37,237 nt of DNA from Gammaproteobacteria bacterium (GTDB taxonomy: Bacteria; Pseudomonadota; Gammaproteobacteria; SZUA-229). Made by a program: the position numbers and the translations under genes. Location: contig JAJRUQ010000109.1 in NCBI GenBank assembly GCA_024277705.1, positions 1 through 37,237 of the forward strand, written 5' to 3'. The notes beneath the pieces are model-generated. The model was not told where the DNA came from. It saw nothing but the letters and a program-made list of their open reading frames with translations, and searched no databases. This document shows, piece after piece, positions 19,795-28,176 of this stretch. The first letter of the stretch is position 1, and each line of letters begins with the position of its first letter.

Positions 19795-20505
19795 TTAACC
19801 CAGGAAAAATCCCATCTTGACACCGGCTACGGTAATTTCATCCGCATCAGCCAGCGCCTGCTGTTTATTAATGGCAGTACCATTGACCAGTGGCATATTA
19901 TTGTCTTTACCGGCATCAACAACAATCAGGAAATAACCGCCGGGGCGGCGGGTAATGGCGGCGACAGATACGCCGGGCCTGCCCAGGGTGGTTAAAATTT
20001 TTGTCAGCGGTAATTCCTTACCTGAATTAGTACCGGACATCAAGCGAAGTTTTGCCGGACCGGGACCGCTGCTGGCAGTATCGGCGGAGGCCAGGTCTGC
20101 TGCTATCTTTCCGATAGACTGTTCAATATTTTTATCTGCTTCTTCTGTTTCCGGCATACCTTCGGCATCCGGACGGATAATCATGGTTTTTTCAAAATCA
20201 CTTTCACCGGTCTCTGCATTGGCATTGACGTATTTAAGTTCGTGTTTGCCGATGGTAATGGTTTCACCATTTTGCAATGCGTGTTTGCTTATTTTGTTGC
20301 CGGCGACAAACGTTCCGTTGGTGCTGTTTAAATCCTCAATGAATGAATCATTCAGTATGGTAAGCACTTTTGCGTGCTTCCCGCTGACCGCGAGATTGTC
20401 GATATGTATGTCGTTATCCGGTTTACGACCGATAGTTATAACTTCTTTATCAAGTTCGTAATCTTTGATGACACTGCCGTTAAAGCTGAGCACTAATTTA
20501 GCCAT
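19795..20505 (-). CDS. FHA-domain protein (phosphothreonine reader)
   Basis: A 236-residue cytoplasmic protein with a canonical N-terminal FHA domain (about 20-95): GRKPDNDIHI, the SGKH turn and the LNSTNGTFV loop that bind phosphothreonine. A linker contains FEKTMIIRPD, which looks like a kinase target. A second, degenerate FHA-like domain (about 150-236) lacks the SxxH signature but keeps VNGTAINKQQ and DADEITVAG. A good AAGGA ribosome binding site precedes the ATG. It lies downstream of the PP2C and CHASE2 kinase genes on the same strand, so it is most likely the reader or effector of that kinase. Confidence 0.88.
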   Translation of the reverse strand: MAKLVLSFNGSVIKDYELDKEVITIGRKPDNDIHIDNLAVSGKHAKVLTILNDSFIEDLNSTNGTFVAGNKISKHALQNGETITIGKHELKYVNANAETGESDFEKTMIIRPDAEGMPETEEADKNIEQSIGKIAADLASADTASSGPGPAKLRLMSGTNSGKELPLTKILTTLGRPGVSVAAITRRPGGYFLIVVDAGKDNNMPLVNGTAINKQQALADADEITVAGVKMGFFLG

Positions 20506-20561
20506 GTTCGTTCCTTACAATACATTTTATATGTATTTTTTATTTATTATATCTATCTATA

Positions 20562-21386
20562 TTAAGAGAAAAAGTCAAAAAATCTAGAAAACAGGCCATT
20601 TTTAGCTGGAAATGGCTTAATTGGTTTAACCAGTAGTGCCGAAATATTGTCTTTTCCGCCGTATTCATTTGCCAGACGAATAATTTCGGTTGCTGCTTTT
20701 TCCAGATTTTCACTGTTATCAATTAATGCGCTTTCGATTAAATGGTCTTCTATCATATCAGTGACACCGTCAGAACACAGCAGATAAATGTCATTAACCA
20801 GTGCAATGTCTTCCTGTACATCGATTTGTACTTTGGCATCAATACCAATGGCGCGGGTGACAAGATTTTTATTTAAAGAATTTCTTGCCTGTTCCGGCGT
20901 ATAGAAGCCACGGTCAATGAGTTCCTGCATCAGGCTGTGGTCGCGGGTAATCTGTTCAAGTTCATTGTCACGTAAACGGTATAGCCTTGAATCACCGACA
21001 TGAGCCACCGTAAAACGATTATCATAAAACATGGCAACAACAACGGTTGTGCCCATGCCGCGGTATTGTGCGTTGGCTTCAGATGAATCGTGTACATTTT
21101 TATTTGCCAGCGCAATGGCGTCATGAATGATAATGCTTTCAGCACTGTAACCGGTTTCAGGGTCGGTTTCGCCGGCATTTATGTTTTTTATTTTTTCGCC
21201 GATATTTTCAAGTACGGTACTAACCGTAATGGCACTTGCCATTTCTCCACCACGGTGGCCACCCATACCGTCAGCCAGAACTGCCAGTGCGATATTTTCT
21301 TCACAGCCGATGGCGTCTTCATTATGGTCACGCATTAAACCAACATCGGTTTTTCCGTAAAGCAGAATTTTTCCTTTCAGGCTCAT
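20562..21386 (-). CDS. PP2C-family serine/threonine protein phosphatase
   Basis: A 274-residue soluble PPM/PP2C phosphatase that removes phosphate from Ser/Thr. All metal-site motifs are visible: MRDHNEDAIG, ADGMGGHRGGEMAS, VAHVGDSRLYRL, LLCSDGVTDMI and GGKDNISALLV. There is no membrane segment. Its ATG overlaps the TAA of the kinase gene by one base (TAATG), so the two are translationally coupled and almost certainly an opposing kinase/phosphatase pair. Confidence 0.93.
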   Translation of the reverse strand: MSLKGKILLYGKTDVGLMRDHNEDAIGCEENIALAVLADGMGGHRGGEMASAITVSTVLENIGEKIKNINAGETDPETGYSAESIIIHDAIALANKNVHDSSEANAQYRGMGTTVVVAMFYDNRFTVAHVGDSRLYRLRDNELEQITRDHSLMQELIDRGFYTPEQARNSLNKNLVTRAIGIDAKVQIDVQEDIALVNDIYLLCSDGVTDMIEDHLIESALIDNSENLEKAATEIIRLANEYGGKDNISALLVKPIKPFPAKNGLFSRFFDFFS

Positions 21387-24073
21387 TAGATTTTGCCTTC
21401 AGCTTCCATTATTTTCAGACATTTACTAATATCATTAACCATTTCTTTACCGCGTTGGTAGCGTTTTTTCACATCTTTGGCCATGGAGCGATTGATAATA
21501 ACGGTGATGCAGCGTGGAACTTCAGGGTTGATGGATTCAGGAGCAGGGTGTGCTTCATTGGCAATCTTGTACATTAATGTTGCCATTGAATCGCCACTGA
21601 AGGGTAATTTTCCGGTGACCATCTGGAACAGCATTACACCCAGTGAGAAAATGTCAGACTGGCCGGTCACTTTTTTACCGGCGAGTTGTTCCGGTGACAT
21701 ATAAGAAGGCGTGCCTAATACCATACCGGTTTTGGTTTTGCTTGAGTCGGTAATACGGGCAATACCGAAGTCGGTGATTTTCATGGTATCGGTTTCCGGG
21801 TCCCACATGATATTGGCGGGTTTGATATCGCGATGTACCACATTGTACTGATGTGCATAATCAATGCCGGCAGCAGAACGCTGTATCAATGATAATACCT
21901 GTTTCATTGGTAACAGAGAGTCAGGTTTTACGTATTTGCTTAAGTCACCACCTTTTAAGAATTCCATCGCAATGTAAGCGAGATCGTGTTCTTCGCCGGC
22001 ATCAAAAATGGTAACAATATTGGGGTGGTTGAGGCGGCCGGCAGTTTCCGCTTCGCGGAAGAAACGTTCTTTTACTTCCACCAGTTCATCGTCTTCAAAT
22101 TCCTGTGACAATGCCATGGTTTTAATGGCAACCGTACGTGATATTTTCGGGTCCTTACCCAGATAAACAGCACCCATGGCGCCTTTACCCAGTTCACGCT
22201 CAATTTCATAACGGCCTAACATCGGTTTTTCAATACCGCCACCGTCAAGCACCAGGGTGCCACCGGGTGAGGCATTACCGCCGCCGCCAAGGATGACGGT
22301 CTCCTCCAGTGATTTTGCGCGGTTGGAACGTTCTTTGATGTCGCGGAAATCTTTATCAAAATCCGCCATGTAATCATAAACCGATTTTGCTTTGTTGAAC
22401 TGGCGTTTGCGTTCGTAATCCAGTGACAGGTTATAAAGCAGTTCCAGCACTGATTTATCCAAGGGTAATTTACGAAATTTTTCAAAGGCCATGTCCAGTT
22501 GCCCCTGGCCCTGCAGAGACAAACCAAGCATACGATTACTTTCTGCCGATTCGATATCAAGCCGGGCCTTGCCTTTTTCAGACAGAAAGAAGTGTTTGGT
22601 GGTAAGGATAATATGGCCGACAGCGAGCAGCAGGGCTGGCATTACCAGTTGCAGCCACATGCCCTGTGTGGTCATCAGTATATAATGCGTGATAAACAGT
22701 GATATTAATAAAGTGATGGTTACGGTAAAGCCGATCGCTGCACTCAGTTTAGGCAGCAAAAACATAATATATAAAGCAACCAGCAGCAGTGTACCGAGGC
22801 GTGCATAAAACCCCCATTCGGGTTCAATAAAAAAATCTTCGTTAAGAATACTGGAGACGGAATGAGCCAGTGTCAGTACAGGAGACATTGTCGGATTAAC
22901 CGGTGTTACAAAAGTATCACCCACACCTAAAGCGGTAGCTCCGATCAGTACGATTTTTCCCTGGTATTTATCGGCAGGAATTTTTCCCTGTAAAACGTCA
23001 TAAAATGAATCAACAGGAAAAGCACTGCTACCGTCTTCAGTATTGTAGAAGAAGGTATTCATTAGTGAAAAACCATCGGTTTTGATATTTAAACGGCCAA
23101 GTTGTACATTGTCGCCGACATTGATTTTAATATCATCAACGCCCATATTTAAACTTTTAGCAGCGAGTAACAGGGCCATTGACGGATAATAATCACCATA
23201 ATAATCGATGACTAACGGTTCGCTACGGATGCCACCATCAATATCAGGTAATGGCACGGAAGCACCGATAGAACTGGCCTGTTCGCCCAGTATGGCAATA
23301 GGCGGGTAGGCATCAATGACGGGCAAGGGGGTAAAACCTTCCGGGTTTGTATCCGCATTATCAATGATATTGTTTTCGGTAAGCCTGTTCTGGGCAATAT
23401 ATTCAGGTAATACTTCATCGGGCTGTCCATAAGGTTGACCCGGTACAAAAGGCATATTCAAAACAATATTGCCGGCAGCCTGTATGCTTTGCGCCAGAAT
23501 ACTGTCGGTATCCAGTATTAATTCAGCGGAGTTAATGTATTCCAGATAGGCGTCCAGCTCTTCGGTTAGTTCATTTCGCAGTGGCGAATTTTGCAGGGTG
23601 TCAGCAATATGTTTTATCGCAGCACGCCCGTTTGTATCACGTTTACCTTTTACCATTTCCTGGCTTTCTTCGATAGCAAAGGCCAGTTCTTCAACATAGG
23701 CAGGGACGGCGGCAATATTACTGCTTTGAAAAAACTCTTTTAACTCTCTAATAAACTGTAGCCCCGGGTCCTGCTGCGGTTCGGAAAAAAACACGGTTTG
23801 ACCCACAACTTTAGCACCACCACTGGCCAGTATGTTGTGCATCTGTGCATGTATATCACGTGGCCATGGCCAGCGACCAATATTGGCAATACTCTGGTCA
23901 TCAATGGTGATAATGGCGATTTTGTCATTGGGGGTGCTGCTGGAGGAGCGAACCCCGAAGTCATAGGCATCACGTTCGAGACTCAGGATAAGGTCGGAGC
24001 CGGCGAAAACAAGAAAAATAAAAGTAATAATCAGACCGGTAAACCAGTCGCTTTTAAAAACTCCATTTTTCAT
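21386..24073 (-). CDS. CHASE2-domain serine/threonine protein kinase
   Basis: An 895-residue membrane kinase with its catalytic domain at the C-terminus. It has a membrane helix (about 10-28), an extracytoplasmic CHASE2 sensor (about 30-410, with IAIITIDDQSIANIGRWPWP), and membrane helices (about 415-490). A TPR-like helical linker (about 500-590) and a Gly-rich hinge containing ETVILGGGG and GTLVLDGGG follow. The Hanks-type kinase (about 620-885) has a Gly-rich loop GKGAMGAVYLG, Lys651 (VAIKTMA), catalytic Asp749 (HRDIKPANIM) and a DFG motif (TDFGIARI), so it should be active. The Thr residues in the hinge could be autophosphorylation sites for the FHA protein. It is the first gene of the kinase-PP2C-FHA run, with GAGGG before the ATG. 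Confidence 0.93.
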   Translation of the reverse strand: MKNGVFKSDWFTGLIITFIFLVFAGSDLILSLERDAYDFGVRSSSSTPNDKIAIITIDDQSIANIGRWPWPRDIHAQMHNILASGGAKVVGQTVFFSEPQQDPGLQFIRELKEFFQSSNIAAVPAYVEELAFAIEESQEMVKGKRDTNGRAAIKHIADTLQNSPLRNELTEELDAYLEYINSAELILDTDSILAQSIQAAGNIVLNMPFVPGQPYGQPDEVLPEYIAQNRLTENNIIDNADTNPEGFTPLPVIDAYPPIAILGEQASSIGASVPLPDIDGGIRSEPLVIDYYGDYYPSMALLLAAKSLNMGVDDIKINVGDNVQLGRLNIKTDGFSLMNTFFYNTEDGSSAFPVDSFYDVLQGKIPADKYQGKIVLIGATALGVGDTFVTPVNPTMSPVLTLAHSVSSILNEDFFIEPEWGFYARLGTLLLVALYIMFLLPKLSAAIGFTVTITLLISLFITHYILMTTQGMWLQLVMPALLLAVGHIILTTKHFFLSEKGKARLDIESAESNRMLGLSLQGQGQLDMAFEKFRKLPLDKSVLELLYNLSLDYERKRQFNKAKSVYDYMADFDKDFRDIKERSNRAKSLEETVILGGGGNASPGGTLVLDGGGIEKPMLGRYEIERELGKGAMGAVYLGKDPKISRTVAIKTMALSQEFEDDELVEVKERFFREAETAGRLNHPNIVTIFDAGEEHDLAYIAMEFLKGGDLSKYVKPDSLLPMKQVLSLIQRSAAGIDYAHQYNVVHRDIKPANIMWDPETDTMKITDFGIARITDSSKTKTGMVLGTPSYMSPEQLAGKKVTGQSDIFSLGVMLFQMVTGKLPFSGDSMATLMYKIANEAHPAPESINPEVPRCITVIINRSMAKDVKKRYQRGKEMVNDISKCLKIMEAEGKI

Positions 24074-24720
24074 AGTGTTACCCTCGGTTTTTGTTGTCTT
24101 GTCTGCAAATTAAAATCAGAAAAGATTTTTTTGCTTATATTTTTTTGTTATTTGTATTATGGCTAATATTTATAAAAAAGCGTTTATAAAAACGTGGAAT
24201 TGGAAATAAAAGTTATTAATACATTAACAGTAGTTAAAATAATAGCAAAAAAACAATTAGTTAGGGGTGTAGTACTGACTATTTTTGCAGGGCAGGCAGA
24301 AGTGGTTGTTGCTGATACGGGTGATACGCTATGTTTCGCTTTGTTTTTAGCCCGGATGTTTCATAGAAGTACAGAATTTTGGGGAAATATCCGTGAGTCA
24401 GTTTGTGTGTTTCAGTGAAAAGTATAGCCATAGCGATGGTTTCACCAACCAACCCCGGCAGGGAGAAATTTTTAAAAAAGATAACGGTATTAGTGTTTAT
24501 TGGTGATGGCGGCCCGGTCAACTTTATTGCTGCGTGGGAATTTTTGCACGGTGTATTGTTATCTGTTCATCCGGGAGATGAATACGAGTGCTTGCTGAGA
24601 CGCGCTATAGACACTTCATGTGTGCTCGAATGCCACTCCATGTGGCACAGGTCGCAGCAATAACGCATAATCATGTCCCTCACCGTTAACGGAACAGTAT
24701 GTTTATTTAGAGAAAGCTTG
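24074..24720. other. Long intergenic stretch, no gene recognised
   Basis: This lies between the CHASE2 kinase start and the sppA stop. Several small frames exist on both strands (for example 24279-24521 minus and 24403-24663 plus), but none has a recognisable motif or a convincing ribosome binding site. The part next to 24074 is very AT-rich and should hold the kinase promoter. Confidence 0.5.
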
Positions 24721-25662
24721 TTATCTAAAAGCAGGTGCGCTGAATTGTGTACTGATAACCTGTGCCACAGTAGAGCCCAGTCGCTCGGCAAAACGAGCCA
24801 GAATGTCATCGCTAACGGTATAATTAACGATGGTTTCCTCGCCAATCACCTCTCTGGCAACATAACTGGAACTGGCGAGTTCATCGACCAGGCCGATTTT
24901 AACAGCAGCTTCACCGGTCCAGATTAAACCCGAGAATAAACCTTCCACACTGGTATCCAGGCGATCCCCCCGGCCTTCTTTAACCGAATTGATAAACTGC
25001 TGGTGAATCTCGGTCAGCATGGTCTGCATGTGTTGTTTGGCTTTTTCGTTTTCAGGTAAAAACGGGTCAAGCAGGGCTTTGTTTTCACCGGCGGTGAGCG
25101 TGCGACGTTCAACGCCCAGTTTTTGCATGGCATCGACAAACCCGAAGTTATCCATACGTACGCCGATTGAACCAACAATACTGGCTTTGTCCGCATAAAT
25201 TTTATCAGCAGCAGAAGCAATGTAATAACCACCGGAGGCACAGATATCGGTCACTACCGCATATAACGGTGTATCCGGGTGTTTTTCACGCAAGCGGCGC
25301 ATTTCATCGTAGATATAACCAGACTGTACCGGTGAGCCACCCGGGCTGTTAATTCTGAGGATGACACCGGCTGTTTTTTCGTTATCAAAAGCATCGCGTA
25401 GGGCGGTCACAATATTGTCAGCGTTGGCTTTTTCGTTGTCAGCAATAACACCATTGAGTTCAACCAGTGCAGTGTGTTTTTCATTCAGGTTGACACTGCT
25501 CATATCCGGGTTGGCGAACAGATAAATGACTGCACCAATGTAGACAAAGGTTAATGTTTTAAAAAAGATTCCCCAGCGGCGGGCGCGGCGCTGTTCTTTT
25601 AAACTGGACTCAGCGAGCTGGGTGACAATTTCTCTTTCCCATGGTGCATTATTATCTGACAT
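24721..25662 (-). CDS. sppA: Signal peptide peptidase SppA, 36K type
   Basis: SppA is a membrane serine protease that degrades leftover signal peptides. The 313-residue product is the short single-domain form. It has a basic stretch and one membrane helix (about 28-50) followed by the periplasmic S49 protease domain. RINSPGGSPVQSG is conserved. The nucleophile is the Ser in CASGGYYIAS, and the general-base Lys in AGENKALLDP lies exactly 52 residues later, the same spacing as S147/K199 of B. subtilis SppA. AGGAAA precedes the ATG. It is the last gene of rluC-HAD-sppA, an order also seen near rne in Pseudomonas. Confidence 0.92.
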   Translation of the reverse strand: MSDNNAPWEREIVTQLAESSLKEQRRARRWGIFFKTLTFVYIGAVIYLFANPDMSSVNLNEKHTALVELNGVIADNEKANADNIVTALRDAFDNEKTAGVILRINSPGGSPVQSGYIYDEMRRLREKHPDTPLYAVVTDICASGGYYIASAADKIYADKASIVGSIGVRMDNFGFVDAMQKLGVERRTLTAGENKALLDPFLPENEKAKQHMQTMLTEIHQQFINSVKEGRGDRLDTSVEGLFSGLIWTGEAAVKIGLVDELASSSYVAREVIGEETIVNYTVSDDILARFAERLGSTVAQVISTQFSAPAFR

Positions 25663-25703
25663 GTGGTTTCCTGTTGTAATGTTCTATTCATGTATATAAA
25701 TAC

Positions 25704-26378
25704 TTATAGAGAGTAATTATGGCTTAAATAAGTCGATAAATCTGTAATATCCGCCAAACATACAAGTGGCTGATATTTATTCAGTGTGTTGGCATCATGC
25801 ACGCCATGAGTAACCCCGATGCATTGCATGTTGGCATTGTTTGCCATTTTCAAATCATGTTCACTGTCACCAATCATGAGTGTCTGTGCTGCTGAAAAGT
25901 TCAGTTCATGAAGAATTTCGTGTAGCATTTCCGGGTGGGGCTTGGACCGGTTTTCACCGGCACAGCGGGTAGTGGCAAAATAATCGGCAAGCTGATGTTC
26001 CTTGATCGACTGTTCCAGGCCCGCACGGCTTTTACCGGTAGAAATGGCCAGCGTATAACCTTTTCTGCGAAGTTCATCCAGTAAAGCTTTTACGCCGTTA
26101 AACAATGGTGCCGGTACCTTGTTATCAAACAGGTAATGCTGACGGTAGGCATCTGCAATCGTAGTCAGTGCAGTTTGATCCTGTTGCGGATCCAGTTCCG
26201 GGTGCAGTTTTGTGATCGCTTCGGTTAATCCCAGACCGATTACATTTCTGGCCTGTGAGTCACTGATATCAATCGCAACCGCCTGTTGGCTGGCGAACTG
26301 CAAGCTGGTTACAATACGTTCGATAGAATCGACCAGGGTACCGTCCCAGTCAAAGACTAAAAGAGAAAATTTTGTCAT
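25704..26378 (-). CDS. HAD-family phosphatase (phosphoglycolate phosphatase-like)
   Basis: A 224-residue cytoplasmic HAD subfamily IA hydrolase. Motif I DWDGTLVDS (about residues 9-17) holds the nucleophile Asp and the acid/base Asp. Motif II is in LAISTGKSR, motif III is the Lys in RSKPHPEM, and motif IV is LMIGDSEHDLKMA. An alpha-helical cap lies between motifs I and II. The family includes phosphoglycolate phosphatase and the YjjG/YigB type; the substrate cannot be settled here. It lies between rluC and sppA on the same strand with short gaps, probably one operon. Confidence 0.88.
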   Translation of the reverse strand: MTKFSLLVFDWDGTLVDSIERIVTSLQFASQQAVAIDISDSQARNVIGLGLTEAITKLHPELDPQQDQTALTTIADAYRQHYLFDNKVPAPLFNGVKALLDELRRKGYTLAISTGKSRAGLEQSIKEHQLADYFATTRCAGENRSKPHPEMLHEILHELNFSAAQTLMIGDSEHDLKMANNANMQCIGVTHGVHDANTLNKYQPLVCLADITDLSTYLSHNYSL

Positions 26379-26411
26379 CTTGAGGTTTGTGCTGTTGTTG
26401 CAGCGTTATGT

Positions 26412-27389
26412 TTATCTGGCACGGCGCGATTTTGTCTGTTCTGTTTTTAATTGTGCGATAAAAATATCGAGCTCATTACTTAATGGCGCATCAATGGTTA
26501 TGGGGGCACCCAGAGGCAAATACAATTGCTGTGCATGTAAAAAAAGTCTTTTTAAACCCTGTTCGCGAAAAAAACGGTTACTTTGTTTATTGCCATATTT
26601 GTTGTCGCCGATAACAGGGTGGCCGCTATATTGGGCGTGGACACGAATCTGATGGGTTCTGCCGGTTTCGATAGTGATTTTTACCAGGCTGCAGGCGATA
26701 TTTGCATCCAGCCTGAAAATTTCAATGGGCTCAAAATGGCTGATGGCACGGTCACCGTGAGGATCCGCCTGCATCAAATGTTCACCGCTGCGTTTTATTT
26801 TACTAATACCGATATCGATAGTCCGCCTACCGTGCAACCACTCACCGTCAAGTAGAGCGATATAGGTTTTTTCAATATGAGTGATTTTTTCATGTCGTAG
26901 CAGTTGATGTAACAGGGTGAGCGCCTGCCGGTTTTTAGTCAGTAACAGACAGCCGCTGGTATCTCTGTCGAGACGGTGAACCAGCTCAATTTCCTGTTGC
27001 GGTCGAAGCTGGCGAAAGATTTCGATAATGCCAAATCGTAAACCACTGCCTTTGTGAACGGCCAGGCCGGAAGGTTTGTTGATAGCGATAATATCGTCAT
27101 TTTCAAAAATGATTGCATTGGCCACCGACTCCAGAACCGGGCGGGGGATCTGTGCGCTTTCACTGTCAGAAAAATGCAGTGGCGGGATACGTAACTTATC
27201 ATCAGCCTGAAGTTTGTAATGCGGTTTTTTTCTGCCGCTATTGACGCGTATCTGACCACTGCGTAACAAGCGGTAAATATGGCTTTTAGGTACCCCTTTT
27301 AAATGTTTCAGCAAAAAATTATCGATACGCTGGCCTGACTGTGCTTCGCTGATGGAAACCTGATTCACTTTGTTTTGATCTAGTTGCAT
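26412..27389 (-). CDS. rluC: 23S rRNA pseudouridine synthase RluC
   Basis: RluC isomerises uridines 955, 2504 and 2580 of 23S rRNA to pseudouridine. The 325-residue product has an N-terminal S4 RNA-binding domain (about 18-80, GQRIDNFLLKHLKGVPKSHI). The RluA-family catalytic domain follows, with the nucleophile Asp in LVHRLDRDTSGCLLL and the GRTHQIRVHA motif. Its position divergent from rne is the classical gammaproteobacterial arrangement, which favours RluC over RluD. Confidence 0.93.
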   Translation of the reverse strand: MQLDQNKVNQVSISEAQSGQRIDNFLLKHLKGVPKSHIYRLLRSGQIRVNSGRKKPHYKLQADDKLRIPPLHFSDSESAQIPRPVLESVANAIIFENDDIIAINKPSGLAVHKGSGLRFGIIEIFRQLRPQQEIELVHRLDRDTSGCLLLTKNRQALTLLHQLLRHEKITHIEKTYIALLDGEWLHGRRTIDIGISKIKRSGEHLMQADPHGDRAISHFEPIEIFRLDANIACSLVKITIETGRTHQIRVHAQYSGHPVIGDNKYGNKQSNRFFREQGLKRLFLHAQQLYLPLGAPITIDAPLSNELDIFIAQLKTEQTKSRRAR

Positions 27390-28176
27390 AATAAAACAGG
27401 TTTCTATCGGTAAACCCGGGGGGTATGTTCAGTGTGCGGCAGCGACTATCTTCGCCAGCGACAACAGTAAAATAAGCTTTCAGGACATCTCTTGTTCGTT
27501 CACGAATAAATACGAGCGGTCCTTATATTACACGAGCTGAGGTACAGCTCATGGGTTTATTCTTCAGCGCTTTTTAAAACGTAAAAAATACCCCTGTATA
27601 AATAAAGTTGACCAAAGCCTCGCATTTTGACAGACTTGGGTGCTGAAATGCCAGTACTGTATTTTAACTAAGTGCTTGCATTTGCTGGAAATTTTGCCAT
27701 AAAGAAAAATAACAGGCATAAAATAAAGGATTTATTACTTGGTGAATGGTCATCAAGGTTGCGATTTTATGTAATATCGCAACACAATTGCCGACATTGT
27801 CGACTGGTTCCAGGTATTTTCGAAATGCACAATAATATCAGTGGCAGAGGCAGGAAACTAAATTTATATATATTTGCTCCAACTGTTGTTTTTTTAGTTG
27901 CGTTATCTTTTAGGGATGAGTCGCTAAAACAGCCGGCAAATATAAATTAATAGAAAAAACGATCTACAAAAAACGATATACAATTAATGATATTCCCGAA
28001 TTTTATCACTGAAAACGTCAGTACTCTGGCAGACAACAGTATGACTTTATTTTCATGGTCGATGCTGCTTTATGTTTGTGCATTGCAGTACGCAGGACGC
28101 CCGATAGCGCAAAAAATGTCGCATCGCGTCTGTAATAGTGATTTGAACGCGGGACTGAAAACAGGTTTAACTGCAA
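27390..28176. other. rluC-rne intergenic region and probable rne leader
   Basis: 787 bases without a convincing gene separate the divergent rluC and rne. In E. coli a long structured rne 5-prime UTR mediates feedback by RNase E; the length here would allow the same. Visible small hairpins are 27534-27550 (GAGCTG with CAGCTC) and 27759-27782 (TTGCGAT with ATCGCAA). A plus-strand frame at 27987-28310 overlaps the start of rne and is not credible as a gene. Confidence 0.5.

Noticed and set aside
24279-24521. 80-codon minus-strand frame between the kinase and sppA
   Set aside because: No recognisable motif, no ribosome binding site and no conserved composition; left as intergenic.
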